From positions 744,001 to 808,000 of the forward strand of contig NZ_CP014634.1 in the NCBI RefSeq assembly GCF_001586215.1: DNA of 64,000 bases. The letters run 5' to 3'. Origin of the DNA: Corynebacterium simulans (GTDB lineage: Bacteria > Actinomycetota > Actinomycetes > Mycobacteriales > Mycobacteriaceae). A model generated the notes under the pieces. It saw nothing but the letters and a program-made list of their open reading frames with translations. It was not told the DNA's origin and ran no database searches. This document shows positions 10,201-17,034 of the stretch, in pieces (positions within the stretch are counted from its first letter, which is position 1; each line of letters begins with the position of its first letter). Made by a program: the position numbers and the translations under genes.

Positions 10201-10792
10201 CTTTGCCCAGCTCTAGGTTCTGCGAATCGATCTGCGCAATCTCCGGCGGGATGCCGTCAGTGACCGTGACCTTGGCATTGACGAGGTCGGTCGAGCCATC
10301 GGCGTAGGTGACAATGACCGGGACGGTGTAATCTTCCAGCGCAACATCGGCGCCCGGTGTGGCGGTGATGGTGCCTTGGTCATCAACCTTTACCCACGTT
10401 GGGGCGCCATCCGCCAGCTTGTAGGTGGTACCGGCTGGTGCCGGCAGGGTTTCAACGGTTGTTGCGGTAGTCGAGTCGTCGAAAAGCGGCGCCGCAACGG
10501 AACCAATGCTGCTTTGAGCCACGGTTGTAGAACCATAGGTGGGCTCGTAGCGCCCGGACGTCGGCAGTGGCTTAACGGTGAAGGAATCCTGCGTTATCGC
10601 CAGGCCATCGCGCACGCCAGAGGGCGAGACCGCAAACAAGCGTGCGGTGTAGGTGGTGGTCTTCTTCAAGTTAGGGTCGGTGACAAAACCGCAGGAAGGA
10701 AGCCTGCCACTCGCGTCTGGCGCTACCGGCGGGCAGGTGTACTGGGTCAGTTCATTGCCAGCCTCGTCGAACCACGCGATCTGATAACGCAC
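4238..10792 (-). CDS. Giant Ig-repeat surface protein, main part (downstream of a frameshift)
   Basis: A 2184-codon reading frame that continues the protein begun at 12282. It contains 17 repeats of about 85 residues of the putative-Ig (He_PIG/cadherin-like) type, each with a GLPxGVxYDPxTGxISGTPT core and a VTATDAAGN tail. Before and after these lie YPDG-type domains (VTYADGSTD, VTYPDGSTDEV, ITYPDGAV). A TDP-repeat linker separates repeats 16 and 17. The C-terminus has a GSS/DGSS-rich spacer, two hydrophobic helices (GLAVGLPLLFLIPVGMA and VAGGVALVAAGALAIGLLA) and a Ser/Gly/Asn-rich tail, with no LPxTG sorting signal. It probably stays in the corynebacterial envelope through these helices and acts as an adhesin or surface stalk. 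On its own this frame has no plausible start. Confidence 0.85.
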   Translation of the reverse strand: MRYQIAWFDEAGNELTQYTCPPVAPDASGRLPSCGFVTDPNLKKTTTYTARLFAVSPSGVRDGLAITQDSFTVKPLPTSGRYEPTYGSTTVAQSSIGSVAAPLFDDSTTATTVETLPAPAGTTYKLADGAPTWVKVDDQGTITATPGADVALEDYTVPVIVTYADGSTDLVNAKVTVTDGIPPEIAQIDSQNLELGKAISPIQVKPTDNVGVTSVEVSGLPNGVTYDPATGTISGTPSATGASTVNVRVTDAAGNVTETAFSINVVDTSAPVLTSPDATVPEDKPASIPIKVDDPKATVTVEGDIPPGMTWNEQNGALEGTPTEPGIYTVAVSATDPQGNNSVSNLVVTVTDTKAPTIAKIDDATAEAGQPITAIPVDVTDNFDKSVSNVVVAGLPPEVTYNPETHKIEGIPQAPGEYPITVTATDAAGNTSTQEFLLKVADTTAPQVDNIADATVENGTALDPITVTSNEPNSTFAASGLPEGVSIDPNTGIISGTPKTEVTSPDGKNFPVTVKVTDPYGNVTEKTFNIKVTDTVAPALRPLRDVSVPEDQPLNLEPVTSPDPTAKIDVTGLPEGVTFDSETGLVTGTPTTPGRYEVTVTATDPAGNSTKQTVVLFVGDATAPTFDDPEDQTINQGEAIKPIDLMSLNPDDNSTAPQDLAWTVTGLPEGVTYDPETKKISGTPKETGSSVVTVTATDAAGNATTKTFVIAVNDATAPRITPVDNVSVPEGDQITEIPVATDDPDAKIEVTGLPEGLSYNPKTKQIEGTPTKPGTYDVVIAATDAAGNVSYEPFTITVEDKTAPVIEKIEAQDIALNETIKPVVVSVNDPDATVQVDPETLPKGVSFDPVTNTFTGRPEKPGTYTIKVTATDAAGNTSKPVDFVITVSDKTAPQIAPISDPTVPADSPITPIEITAEDNVAVTSLTVTGLPEGLSYNPDTKQIEGTPTKPGSYPVTITAKDDAGNTTEEVFNINVNDAGAPVIQPLPDSTVAAGSEANPIPVRVDDPSAKVTVEGLPDGMTFDPETGLITGTPTKPGTYTVTVTAVDEAGNKAIDTSTITVTDAQGPKLDEISDQDVAAGSAIKDIVVKADDPDAKISVVGLPEGVQYDAATNTISGTPTTAGTYPVRVLATDVAGNTSYVDFTITVSDSTAPKVDPIDDQEVKKGDAIAPVKVVSDVPSDTVTVIGLPAGLSFDPETRTISGTPTTAGEHPVTVVVTDAAGNTTKETFTITVVDPGAPVLEPISDQKVPLGEAITEIKPTVTDPSISTTITVTGLPDGVTYDTNTNTISGTPTRAGDFPIVVTVTATDADGKSSVEKFTITVVDSEGPSLDGVADRTVTEDTELDPIHITSDDPQATLTVTGLPYGVRFFASTGEISGVPTTPGTYEVTVTATDAAGNTTEKKLTITVKDATGPQVDPIADQAVDANTPIETIRVSSDSDTDKVTASGLPDGVKLETVDGVATITGTPTKPGTYEVTVTVTDASGNATDETFTIVVREPADTSAPKLDPISDQTVKLGEDVTEVTVHSDDPAATLSATGLPTGVEFDPATGTISGKPSALGHSEVTITATDAAGNKSTTTFIIDVVAAAPTDPTDPTDPTDPTDPTDPTDPTDPTDPTDPTDPTDPTDPVTAPVIAPIADVDAATNTTMLPINVVVDNEEADVTVTGLPDGVTYDPATGQISGKPTKAGDYTVTVKATVNGVSSTSEFHIVVKDPQQPLADANSPAYPPVDVEPGSEVKVPQTGDTVLPEGTKFSTTDLNASVDPATGELTVKVPEDATPGDIITIPVTVTYPDGSTDEVEVVVTVVEPAPADVTDYEPAYSKPVKVASGETGSAEVRYGSDDAPSGTTYKLPADWAGRGGWNVSIDEATGKLTVIAPKAGTATPDDLELVVPVVITYPDGAVADTIAATFTLDTSGDTPETPDAPSWNDAKAPAGGAVKVPNAGGKVPAGAKLDKATGPGSATLEENGDVIVTIKPDAKPGDTVTVIVRDGSGEEIDSITVTVTEPNTDPGTDPGKNPGSSDGSSDGSSDGSSNGSSNGSSSVDLGRCIPAGLAVGLPLLFLIPVGMASQIKVPGLSPFIEQISGQIGKANIELQKQLGIYNPAIAKQVAGINAQFGKYGESAGKVAGGVALVAAGALAIGLLADACSPKNSSSSNGSSDDASDGSSDGSSNGGSSNGGSSK
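5904..6020 (-). repeat. 18-bp tandem repeat encoding a Thr-Asp-Pro linker
   Basis: About 6.5 near-perfect copies of GGATCCGTTGGGTCGGTC (plus-strand reading), giving roughly a dozen TDP tripeptides between Ig repeats 16 and 17 of the surface protein. Only the last copies carry a T-to-C change, so the array is recent. It is a likely site of length variation by slippage, always in frame because the unit is 18 bp. Confidence 0.95.
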
Positions 10793-12282
10793 GGTCCCGT
10801 TTTGTCGTACTGCAGGCCCGTCGTGTTGGTCTCGATGGCTTGACCCGCAGTAGCGACGTTGGAGAAAGAGTCATACGGGGTGACGTCAAACTTCAGGTTG
10901 CCCGGGTACAGCGCAAAGTTGATGTTGGTGGCGTAATCCAGCGAACCGCCCCAGTTAGACGGCCATCCGGCCAAGGTGCCGGCAGAGGTTAAGTTGCTGG
11001 TGGTGTTGCCGGTGTAACCGTTGTAGTTAAACGGCGTGTTCACGGAAATTCCCGGCATGTCCTGCAATGAGAAGAACATCCACTCGTCGTTGACGTGCTT
11101 CGACTTCATGTTGCCGTTGGCCCAAGAACCGTCCGCGGCAGAATCAGCCAGGTTGTGCCAGGTATAATCCTTGGACAAAATACCTCTATCGTCCCAGCTA
11201 TTTCCCCAGATACCGCGGAACTGCAGCGTGTACTTACCGTTGGCATCGGTCTTGGCTTGGACGGTCTCTGCGATCCACTTCTGCTGGCCTTCCGCTGCCA
11301 TCCGCTGCTTAATCCACTGCTGCAGCGCGAGTTCTTGCTGGGTACTCCAGTTGGAATCGCGCACGCGGCCCTTGTAACCGATGGCGGCCATGGTTGCGGG
11401 ATCGTAGATGCGCGATAGCGCGTAATCAGAAAGGTAGGAGCCATACACAGTGACGTCTGGAGCCACGGAGTCGACACCGTTGACGGACTGGTAGTTCTGC
11501 CACAAGAGGGCGCCGGCGGCGGCGTTGGTTTGGTTCCAGAAGACGGTACCGGAGTATTGGCCATAGGAGCCCGAGCGCTCGTTGGTAGCAGCTTCGGCCA
11601 GGTTGTGCATCACCTTGTTGTTAGCGATGGGCGAGTAAGCGATCTTGATGTCGTTATAGGTATCAGACCCCACGGACTGGCTAGCGCCTGCCTCGGTGTT
11701 GGCGACGTTGCTTTCCGGCATGATCTGCTCTTGGCCATAGGAGTAGAGCAGGTTGTACTGTGAGGTATCCGGATTGATGGACCAGATGCGGAGCTTCTCC
11801 CCCTCCGGCAAGTTGGGGTCTGCGTCGAAGTTGCGCCGGACGCCCTTGGCGTCAGTAAAGGAGGTCATGCCGATGTGGAACTGACCATCGGCGCCGGTGG
11901 TGGTGGTATAAATCGGCGACGCCGTGCCGTCCTTTTCGAACCACTGGGCAAAGACTTTCACGCCAGACATGGGCGCAACGTTTGGATCGTTCAGGTTCGA
12001 TTGCATGGTGCCGCCGGTCTGCAGGCCCACGAAGCCGTTCACGGAGCGGGTACTTCCCGCGGGAACCGTGGTGTTTATGGCGGTTTCTTCGGAGGAACCT
12101 GGCGCTGCGGTCTCCGCCTGGGCTGCAGGCTCATTATCGAGGAGGTTGGGTACAACAACGACCCCGCCCATAACTAGCGCGGCAGCCATGCCAGAGGCAG
12201 TGAGCATACGCCAGCGGCCGCTTAAATTAAGCCCGCTGAGTGCAGCTACAGAACGAGGTGGCCGAAAAGTTATTTTGGACAT
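10747..12282 (-). CDS. Giant Ig-repeat surface protein, N-terminal part (upstream of a frameshift)
   Basis: Start chosen at the ATG giving MSKITFRPPRS because AGAGAAAG lies about 9 bases upstream; an upstream TTG is less likely. There is a long signal peptide (hydrophobic stretch MLTASGMAAALVMGGVVVV, then AAQAET). A head domain of about 450 residues follows, with two carboxypeptidase-regulatory-like segments (TTTTGADGQFHIGM; AKTDANGKYTLQFRGI). The frame ends at 10747 in an unrelated tail (CVIRSRGSTRLAMN). The natural continuation after LQYDKTG is in the frame of 4238-10792. One base missing from the CCC run at 10796-10798 explains the break, so the intact protein would be about 2.68 thousand residues. 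Confidence 0.85.
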   Translation of the reverse strand: MSKITFRPPRSVAALSGLNLSGRWRMLTASGMAAALVMGGVVVVPNLLDNEPAAQAETAAPGSSEETAINTTVPAGSTRSVNGFVGLQTGGTMQSNLNDPNVAPMSGVKVFAQWFEKDGTASPIYTTTTGADGQFHIGMTSFTDAKGVRRNFDADPNLPEGEKLRIWSINPDTSQYNLLYSYGQEQIMPESNVANTEAGASQSVGSDTYNDIKIAYSPIANNKVMHNLAEAATNERSGSYGQYSGTVFWNQTNAAAGALLWQNYQSVNGVDSVAPDVTVYGSYLSDYALSRIYDPATMAAIGYKGRVRDSNWSTQQELALQQWIKQRMAAEGQQKWIAETVQAKTDANGKYTLQFRGIWGNSWDDRGILSKDYTWHNLADSAADGSWANGNMKSKHVNDEWMFFSLQDMPGISVNTPFNYNGYTGNTTSNLTSAGTLAGWPSNWGGSLDYATNINFALYPGNLKFDVTPYDSFSNVATAGQAIETNTTGLQYDKTGPCVIRSRGSTRLAMN

Positions 12283-12677
12283 GACCAATGCTTTCTCTAA
12301 TTCAGGTGTTGTCGCAGCTGTAGAGCAGACAGAGCGATAACAAAGTACGTGAGGAGGTTGGCTATTCGTAGAGGGATCGAATTACTCGAGATGTTATGTA
12401 GACGTATTGAGCTCCTTAGCAAAAACTTTAGAAATCTCTGGGAAACTCTTACCCAATAACAGTAACAATTCCTAGCCGAGCAGCCACTGGAAAATATATG
12501 ACCCTAATCACACTAAATTGATTAGGTGTTCAGAGTTCTCATCCCGTAATGTTCGTTTTATTTCGCTATAACCTGCACTGATAGCCGGACGCGGCTGGAA
12601 AAATAAATTTCAGAAATACTTTGGAAAAACACCCCTGCCTACCCCCCTATGCAGGAGCGCTTGCCGACGCCATTTTC
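12283..12677. other. Non-coding region upstream of the surface-protein gene
   Basis: AT-rich 395-base gap. It must carry the promoter of the minus-strand surface-protein gene; no clear -35/-10 pair could be singled out. CCTGC (12634-12638) pairs with GCAGG (12651-12655) and is followed on the minus strand by GTGTTTTTCC, a weak terminator candidate for the permease. One non-coding copy of the 13-mer GCTTGCCGACGCC is at 12659-12671. Confidence 0.5.
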
Positions 12678-13901
12678 TTAAGCCCAGCCCGCCGGAACCA
12701 GGCCCACAATCGAGACAACCGAATAAACGAAAGCCAAGAAATAAACCACGATGATGACGCCCTGAATCAGCGGGTTTGCCAACGCGCCGACGCTCCAGCC
12801 GGGGTCACGATCACCCTTCTTGCGGGAGGCATTCAGCAACATCACCGGAATGATCGACATGATTGCACCCGCAAAGCCGCCCGCGTAGGACAGCGCTGCG
12901 ACGAAACCGCCAAGACCCGCGATGGAGATAGCCAGCGGCGGTACAGCGGTCAGCGCCACGGCAATGCCACGCTGCGCGTTGTTGCCCTCCCAGTGCAAAA
13001 TGTCGAGCACGTTGCGCATGGTGGTAAAACCAATCGCGAGGAAGGAGGTCAGCATCGCCGCCAACGCGAAGACATTGGCCAAGTAGTACGCGACCGGTCC
13101 AAGCGCCTCGCCCCAGGCGATGGTAACAACCTCAGTAACGTCCATTCCCAGCAGACCCAAAGCCGCAAACGGCACAAGTGCCAGCGTAAAGCCGGTAATC
13201 ACCATGCCGAGCACGATGGCGCGAGCTGTCTCCTGCGGCTTCGCCGGGTCCATGCCCTGTACCAGCTCCGGCACCACGTACTGAGCCAAGAACGAGAAGA
13301 CGGCCAGGTTCAAAATAGGAACGATGAAGAACGGGTGAAGCACCAACAGGTTCTCGGCCTCGATTCCAGGTCCCAGAATGGTCCAGCCGCACAGCACGGC
13401 AATGATGATGGCCATACCTGCGGTAATAGCGCCTTCTGTGGCACCGGTGGTGTGCAGGCCGCGGTACATAACCCAAGACCCAAAGCCGAAGAAGATCAAC
13501 GTACCTGCCAGCGGCGGCAGGCCGAAAATATTATTGATGAGGTCGCCGGAGCCCGAGGCGTAGGCGATGAGCGCGCCGACGCCGTTGACGATAATCGCCA
13601 CGAAGACCAGCCAACGGCCCCACTGCCCCAGATAGTGCTCCGCCAAACCGGAAACCTGCAGAGGCGCTTTTGTGCGCATCGCACTTTCCGCAACATAAAG
13701 CATAGAAATCGTGGTCAGGGTACCCGCAACGAGAAGCGCAATAACGAGCGCCATGAATCCGCCGTTTCGCGCGGCATAGGGAATGGAAAGAATGCCTGCA
13801 CCAATGTTGGTGCCAAAAATAAGGGCAATGCCTTGGACGAAACTCAAGGCCGGCTTCGCAGCCTGCGAAGCAGCCCCTCCAGACTTTTCAACAACCGTCA
13901 T
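12678..13901 (-). CDS. HAAAP-type amino-acid permease of the gab cluster
   Basis: A 407-residue inner-membrane protein with about 11 hydrophobic segments. The N-terminal signature FGTNIGAGILSIPYAARNGGF is typical of the hydroxy/aromatic amino-acid permease family (TyrP/SdaC type). Start chosen at the ATG preceded by GGGAGAA five bases away (MTVVEKSGGAAS). It follows gabT and gabD in the same direction, the place where the GABA permease sits in the C. glutamicum gabTDP operon. A role in GABA or related amino-acid uptake is therefore likely although the family differs. A long hairpin in front of it may set its expression apart from gabTD. Confidence 0.85.
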   Translation of the reverse strand: MTVVEKSGGAASQAAKPALSFVQGIALIFGTNIGAGILSIPYAARNGGFMALVIALLVAGTLTTISMLYVAESAMRTKAPLQVSGLAEHYLGQWGRWLVFVAIIVNGVGALIAYASGSGDLINNIFGLPPLAGTLIFFGFGSWVMYRGLHTTGATEGAITAGMAIIIAVLCGWTILGPGIEAENLLVLHPFFIVPILNLAVFSFLAQYVVPELVQGMDPAKPQETARAIVLGMVITGFTLALVPFAALGLLGMDVTEVVTIAWGEALGPVAYYLANVFALAAMLTSFLAIGFTTMRNVLDILHWEGNNAQRGIAVALTAVPPLAISIAGLGGFVAALSYAGGFAGAIMSIIPVMLLNASRKKGDRDPGWSVGALANPLIQGVIIVVYFLAFVYSVVSIVGLVPAGWA

Positions 13902-13955
13902 ATTTTCTCCCGAATCTAAAATAGAAATATAAGTAACTGCGCATGGAACAACTGG

Positions 13956-14006
13956 GCCCCTCGGCGCCCTCTCCTTTTTCTGCAAAAAGTGAGGGCGCCG
14001 AGGGGC
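13956..14006 (-). terminator. Long perfect hairpin between gabD and the permease gene
   Basis: GCCCCTCGGCGCCCTC (13956-13971) is exactly complementary to 13991-14006, and the loop contains a second CTTTTT/AAAAAG stem. There is no U-tract on the minus strand, so it may be an attenuator or RNA-processing/stability hairpin rather than a classical terminator. Confidence 0.7.
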
Positions 14007-14048
14007 AATGCCTGTAAAAATCAGCTCGCTGAGGCTTGCCGGTTAGAG

Positions 14049-15530
14049 CTAAGGCTTAGCGATGTAGCGCACGGAGATGTACTCCTCGATGCCTTCGGCA
14101 CCACCTTCGCGGCCGAAGCCGGATTCCTTGATGCCCCCGAATGGAGCGGCCGCGTCAGAGATAGCGGAGCGGTTGATGCCCACCATGCCTGCCTCCAGCG
14201 CGTGTGCCAGGTATTCCGCGGTGTGGAAGTTCTCGGTGAAGGCATAGGCTGCCAAACCGAACTCGGTGTCGTTGGCCTTCGCCACGCCCTCTTCCAAAGT
14301 GGAGAAGGTGGTCACGGTGGCTACCGGCCCGAAGATCTCCTGGCGCAGAATCTCGGCGTCGTCAGGCACGTTCGCCAGAACGGTCGCTGGATAAAAGAAG
14401 CCGGCGCCATCCGGGCGCTCGCCGCCGGTGGTGGCGGTAGCACCCTGCTCGAGCGCGCGCTCGACCAACTGAGCCACTCCGTCGCGCTGCTTCGCGCTGA
14501 TCAGCGGACCAAGCGTGGTGCTTTCTTCCAAACCATGGCCTGCCTGGATAGCAGCCATCTTCTCGGTCAGACGATCTGTGAACTCCTCAGCCACTGCCTC
14601 GTGCACGATGAAGCGGTTGGCCGCGATGCAAGCCTCACCGCCGTTGCGCATCTTCGCCTGCATTGCACAGTCAAGCACTAGGTCGAGGTTGGCGTCCTCG
14701 TGGACCAGGAACGGGGCATTGCCACCCAGCTCCATGGAGGTGCGTTGCAGATTATCGGCAGACTGGCGCACCAGAATCTTGCCCACGCCGGTCGAGCCGG
14801 TAAACGTCACCTTGCGCAGGCGCGGATCCGCCATGAGCTCGGAGGACAGCGCGCTCGACTGCGTGGTGGTCACGATGGAGAACACACCAGCCGGCACCTC
14901 GTGGCGAGCGAATACCTCTGCGATGACCTCACCCAACAGCAGCATGGTCAACGGGGTTTCCGCAGCGGGCTTAACCACGACCGGGCAGCCAGCGGCGAAG
15001 GCCGGGGCAATCTTGCGGGTGGCCATGGCCAGCGGGAAGTTCCACGGAGTGATTGCCAGCACTGGGCCCACCGGGGTGTGGGAGACGGTAATGGAGCCGT
15101 TGCCGGCCGGCGACTGCGAGTAGCGGCCCGGAATGCGAACTGCTTCCTCTGCGAACCAGCGCATGTACTCAGCACCATAGGCCACCTCGCCCAGCGCTTC
15201 CGCGTAAGGCTTTCCCATCTCCAAGGTCATCACGCGCGCGAAGTCTTCCTTGCGCTCAATAATGGCGTTGAAGATGTCAGTGAGGATGATAGAGCGCGTG
15301 CGCGGCGCAAAACCGGCCCACTCCTTTTGCGCGGCGTCGGCAAGCTCCAGCGCGCGCATCCAGTCAGCGGAGGTTCCATCTGCAACGTTGGCAATGACTT
15401 CTTCCGTTGCTGGGTCGAGGACCTCGAAAGTGGCGCCGCCGGTGGCTGCGACGTTCGTGCCCTCCAGCCAAAGGCCAATTGGCAGAGAACCCAACAGCTC
15501 AGAAACCTGCGAATAATCAAAGTTTGTCAT
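14049..15530 (-). CDS. gabD: Succinate-semialdehyde dehydrogenase GabD
   Basis: A 493-residue NAD(P)-dependent aldehyde dehydrogenase converting succinate semialdehyde to succinate, the second step of GABA breakdown. Catalytic Cys near residue 301 (GGEACIAANR), Glu near 267 (SMELGGNAP), oxyanion-loop TPWNFPLAMATRK, Rossmann motif FTGSTGVGK. Thirty-one bases separate it from the upstream gabT stop, so they form one operon. It is the second such enzyme in the window (compare 967-2343). It contains the only minus-strand copy of the 13-mer GCTTGCCGACGCC. Confidence 0.95.
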   Translation of the reverse strand: MTNFDYSQVSELLGSLPIGLWLEGTNVAATGGATFEVLDPATEEVIANVADGTSADWMRALELADAAQKEWAGFAPRTRSIILTDIFNAIIERKEDFARVMTLEMGKPYAEALGEVAYGAEYMRWFAEEAVRIPGRYSQSPAGNGSITVSHTPVGPVLAITPWNFPLAMATRKIAPAFAAGCPVVVKPAAETPLTMLLLGEVIAEVFARHEVPAGVFSIVTTTQSSALSSELMADPRLRKVTFTGSTGVGKILVRQSADNLQRTSMELGGNAPFLVHEDANLDLVLDCAMQAKMRNGGEACIAANRFIVHEAVAEEFTDRLTEKMAAIQAGHGLEESTTLGPLISAKQRDGVAQLVERALEQGATATTGGERPDGAGFFYPATVLANVPDDAEILRQEIFGPVATVTTFSTLEEGVAKANDTEFGLAAYAFTENFHTAEYLAHALEAGMVGINRSAISDAAAPFGGIKESGFGREGGAEGIEEYISVRYIAKP

Positions 15531-15561
15531 TTGCTTCTACCCTTTTGGCTGCAGCCCAGAC

Positions 15562-16890
15562 TTACTTGTACTCGTTGAACTGCTTGACCACTACTTGCAG
15601 GGCCTCGCGCCACAGATCCTCCGGGATGGCCAGGGAAGGCAGGAAGCGGATGACGTTGTGGTCAAGGCCGCAGGTGAGGATGAGGACGCCCTCTGCCTTT
15701 GCGGCATCTGCAATCTTGTGGACGAGCTCGGAGTCTGGCTCGCCATCAGCGGTGACGAACTCGAGTGCAAGCATGGCGCCACGGCCGCGGAACTCGGCGA
15801 CGCGCTCGTCGCCCAGGATTGGCTCCAGCTCCTCGCGGGCAATCTTTTCCAGGTTCAGTGCGCGGGCACCAAAGTCCTTCTCCTCAAATTCCTTGAGAGT
15901 GGCCAGCGCTGCCGCACAGGAAACAGGGTTGCCGGTGTAGGTGCCGCCCAAGCCGCCTGGCTGCGGTGCATCCATGATCTCTGCGCGGCCGGTGACAGCG
16001 GAAAGCGGCATGCCGGAAGCAATCCCCTTGGCGATGGTGACCAGGTCGGGGACGATGCCCTCGTGGTCGGAAGCGAACCAGGTGCCGGTGCGCATCATGC
16101 CGGCCTGAATCTCGTCGACGATGAAGACAACGTCGTTGTCGTTGCACCACTTCTGGATAGCTGGCAGGTAACCCTCAGCTGGGACCACGAAGCCGCCCTC
16201 GCCCTGAATCGGCTCGACCACAACGCAGGCGAGGTTGGCTGCGCCGACTTCCTGCTCGATCATGGTGAGGGTCTTCTTGGCTGCTTCCTCACCACTGAGC
16301 TGGTCGCGCAGCGGGTAGGACATCGGCGCACGGTAGATTTCCGGCGCGAACGGGCCAAAGCCGTTCTTGTATGGGGACTGCTTTGCGGTCATGGCCATGG
16401 TGAGGTTGGTGCGGCCGTGGAAGGCACGGTCCATAACTACAACGCCGCGCTTGCCAGTGTAGTTGCGGGCAATCTTGACGGCGTTTTCCACTGCTTCCGC
16501 GCCGGAGTTAAACAGCGCGGTCTTCTTCGGGTGATCGCCCGGAGTCACCTCGTTGAGCTTTTCAGCGACCTCAACGTAGGACTCGTACGGGGAGATGGTG
16601 AAGGAGGTGTGAGTGAAGTGCGCGACGGCCTCCTGCACGGCCTTGACGACGGCCGGGTTAGAAGCGCCCGCGGAGGTAACAGCGATGCCGGAGGCCAAGT
16701 CGATGAAACGGTTGCCGTCAGCATCAGCGAGGATGCCGCCGTCAGCGTCGACGACGTAGCCCGGAAGCGAAGGCGCCATGCCGGCCGGGATGGCGTTCTT
16801 GCGGCGCTCATCCAATGCGGCGCTGGCTGGTCCGGGGACCTCCTGAGCGAGGTGGCGGGTCTGCTCGATGCGGTATTCAAGTTCCTGCAT
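15562..16890 (-). CDS. gabT: 4-aminobutyrate aminotransferase GabT
   Basis: A 442-residue class-III PLP aminotransferase that moves the GABA amino group to 2-oxoglutarate, giving succinate semialdehyde and glutamate. Visible landmarks: FNSGAEAVENAVKIAR, DRAFHGRTNL, VDEIQAGMMRTG (the DExQ motif) and the PLP-binding Lys near residue 288 in TIAKGIASG. RBS AAGGAGA lies five bases before the ATG. It is the first gene of the gabT-gabD(-permease) unit and is divergent from the PucR regulator at 17035. Confidence 0.95.
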   Translation of the reverse strand: MQELEYRIEQTRHLAQEVPGPASAALDERRKNAIPAGMAPSLPGYVVDADGGILADADGNRFIDLASGIAVTSAGASNPAVVKAVQEAVAHFTHTSFTISPYESYVEVAEKLNEVTPGDHPKKTALFNSGAEAVENAVKIARNYTGKRGVVVMDRAFHGRTNLTMAMTAKQSPYKNGFGPFAPEIYRAPMSYPLRDQLSGEEAAKKTLTMIEQEVGAANLACVVVEPIQGEGGFVVPAEGYLPAIQKWCNDNDVVFIVDEIQAGMMRTGTWFASDHEGIVPDLVTIAKGIASGMPLSAVTGRAEIMDAPQPGGLGGTYTGNPVSCAAALATLKEFEEKDFGARALNLEKIAREELEPILGDERVAEFRGRGAMLALEFVTADGEPDSELVHKIADAAKAEGVLILTCGLDHNVIRFLPSLAIPEDLWREALQVVVKQFNEYK

Positions 16891-17034
16891 GATTCTCCTT
16901 CAATCGTCTTGCTTTGTGATGTGAATCATTGTGGATGCCACGACTAGTCACAGACCATGGACATCGCGTATATATTTAGGGCAAAAGACTATTCACTGTG
17001 TCTATCGACGAGTTACTGCAAGAAGGTCCCGGCA

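Noticed and set aside
12621..13919. 432-codon plus-strand frame opposite the permease
   Set aside because: Composition (His/Gln/Arg-rich, no domain) is that of an antisense shadow; the minus strand encodes a clear membrane transporter.
15595..16947. 450-codon plus-strand frame opposite gabT
   Set aside because: gabT on the minus strand has all catalytic motifs and a ribosome site.
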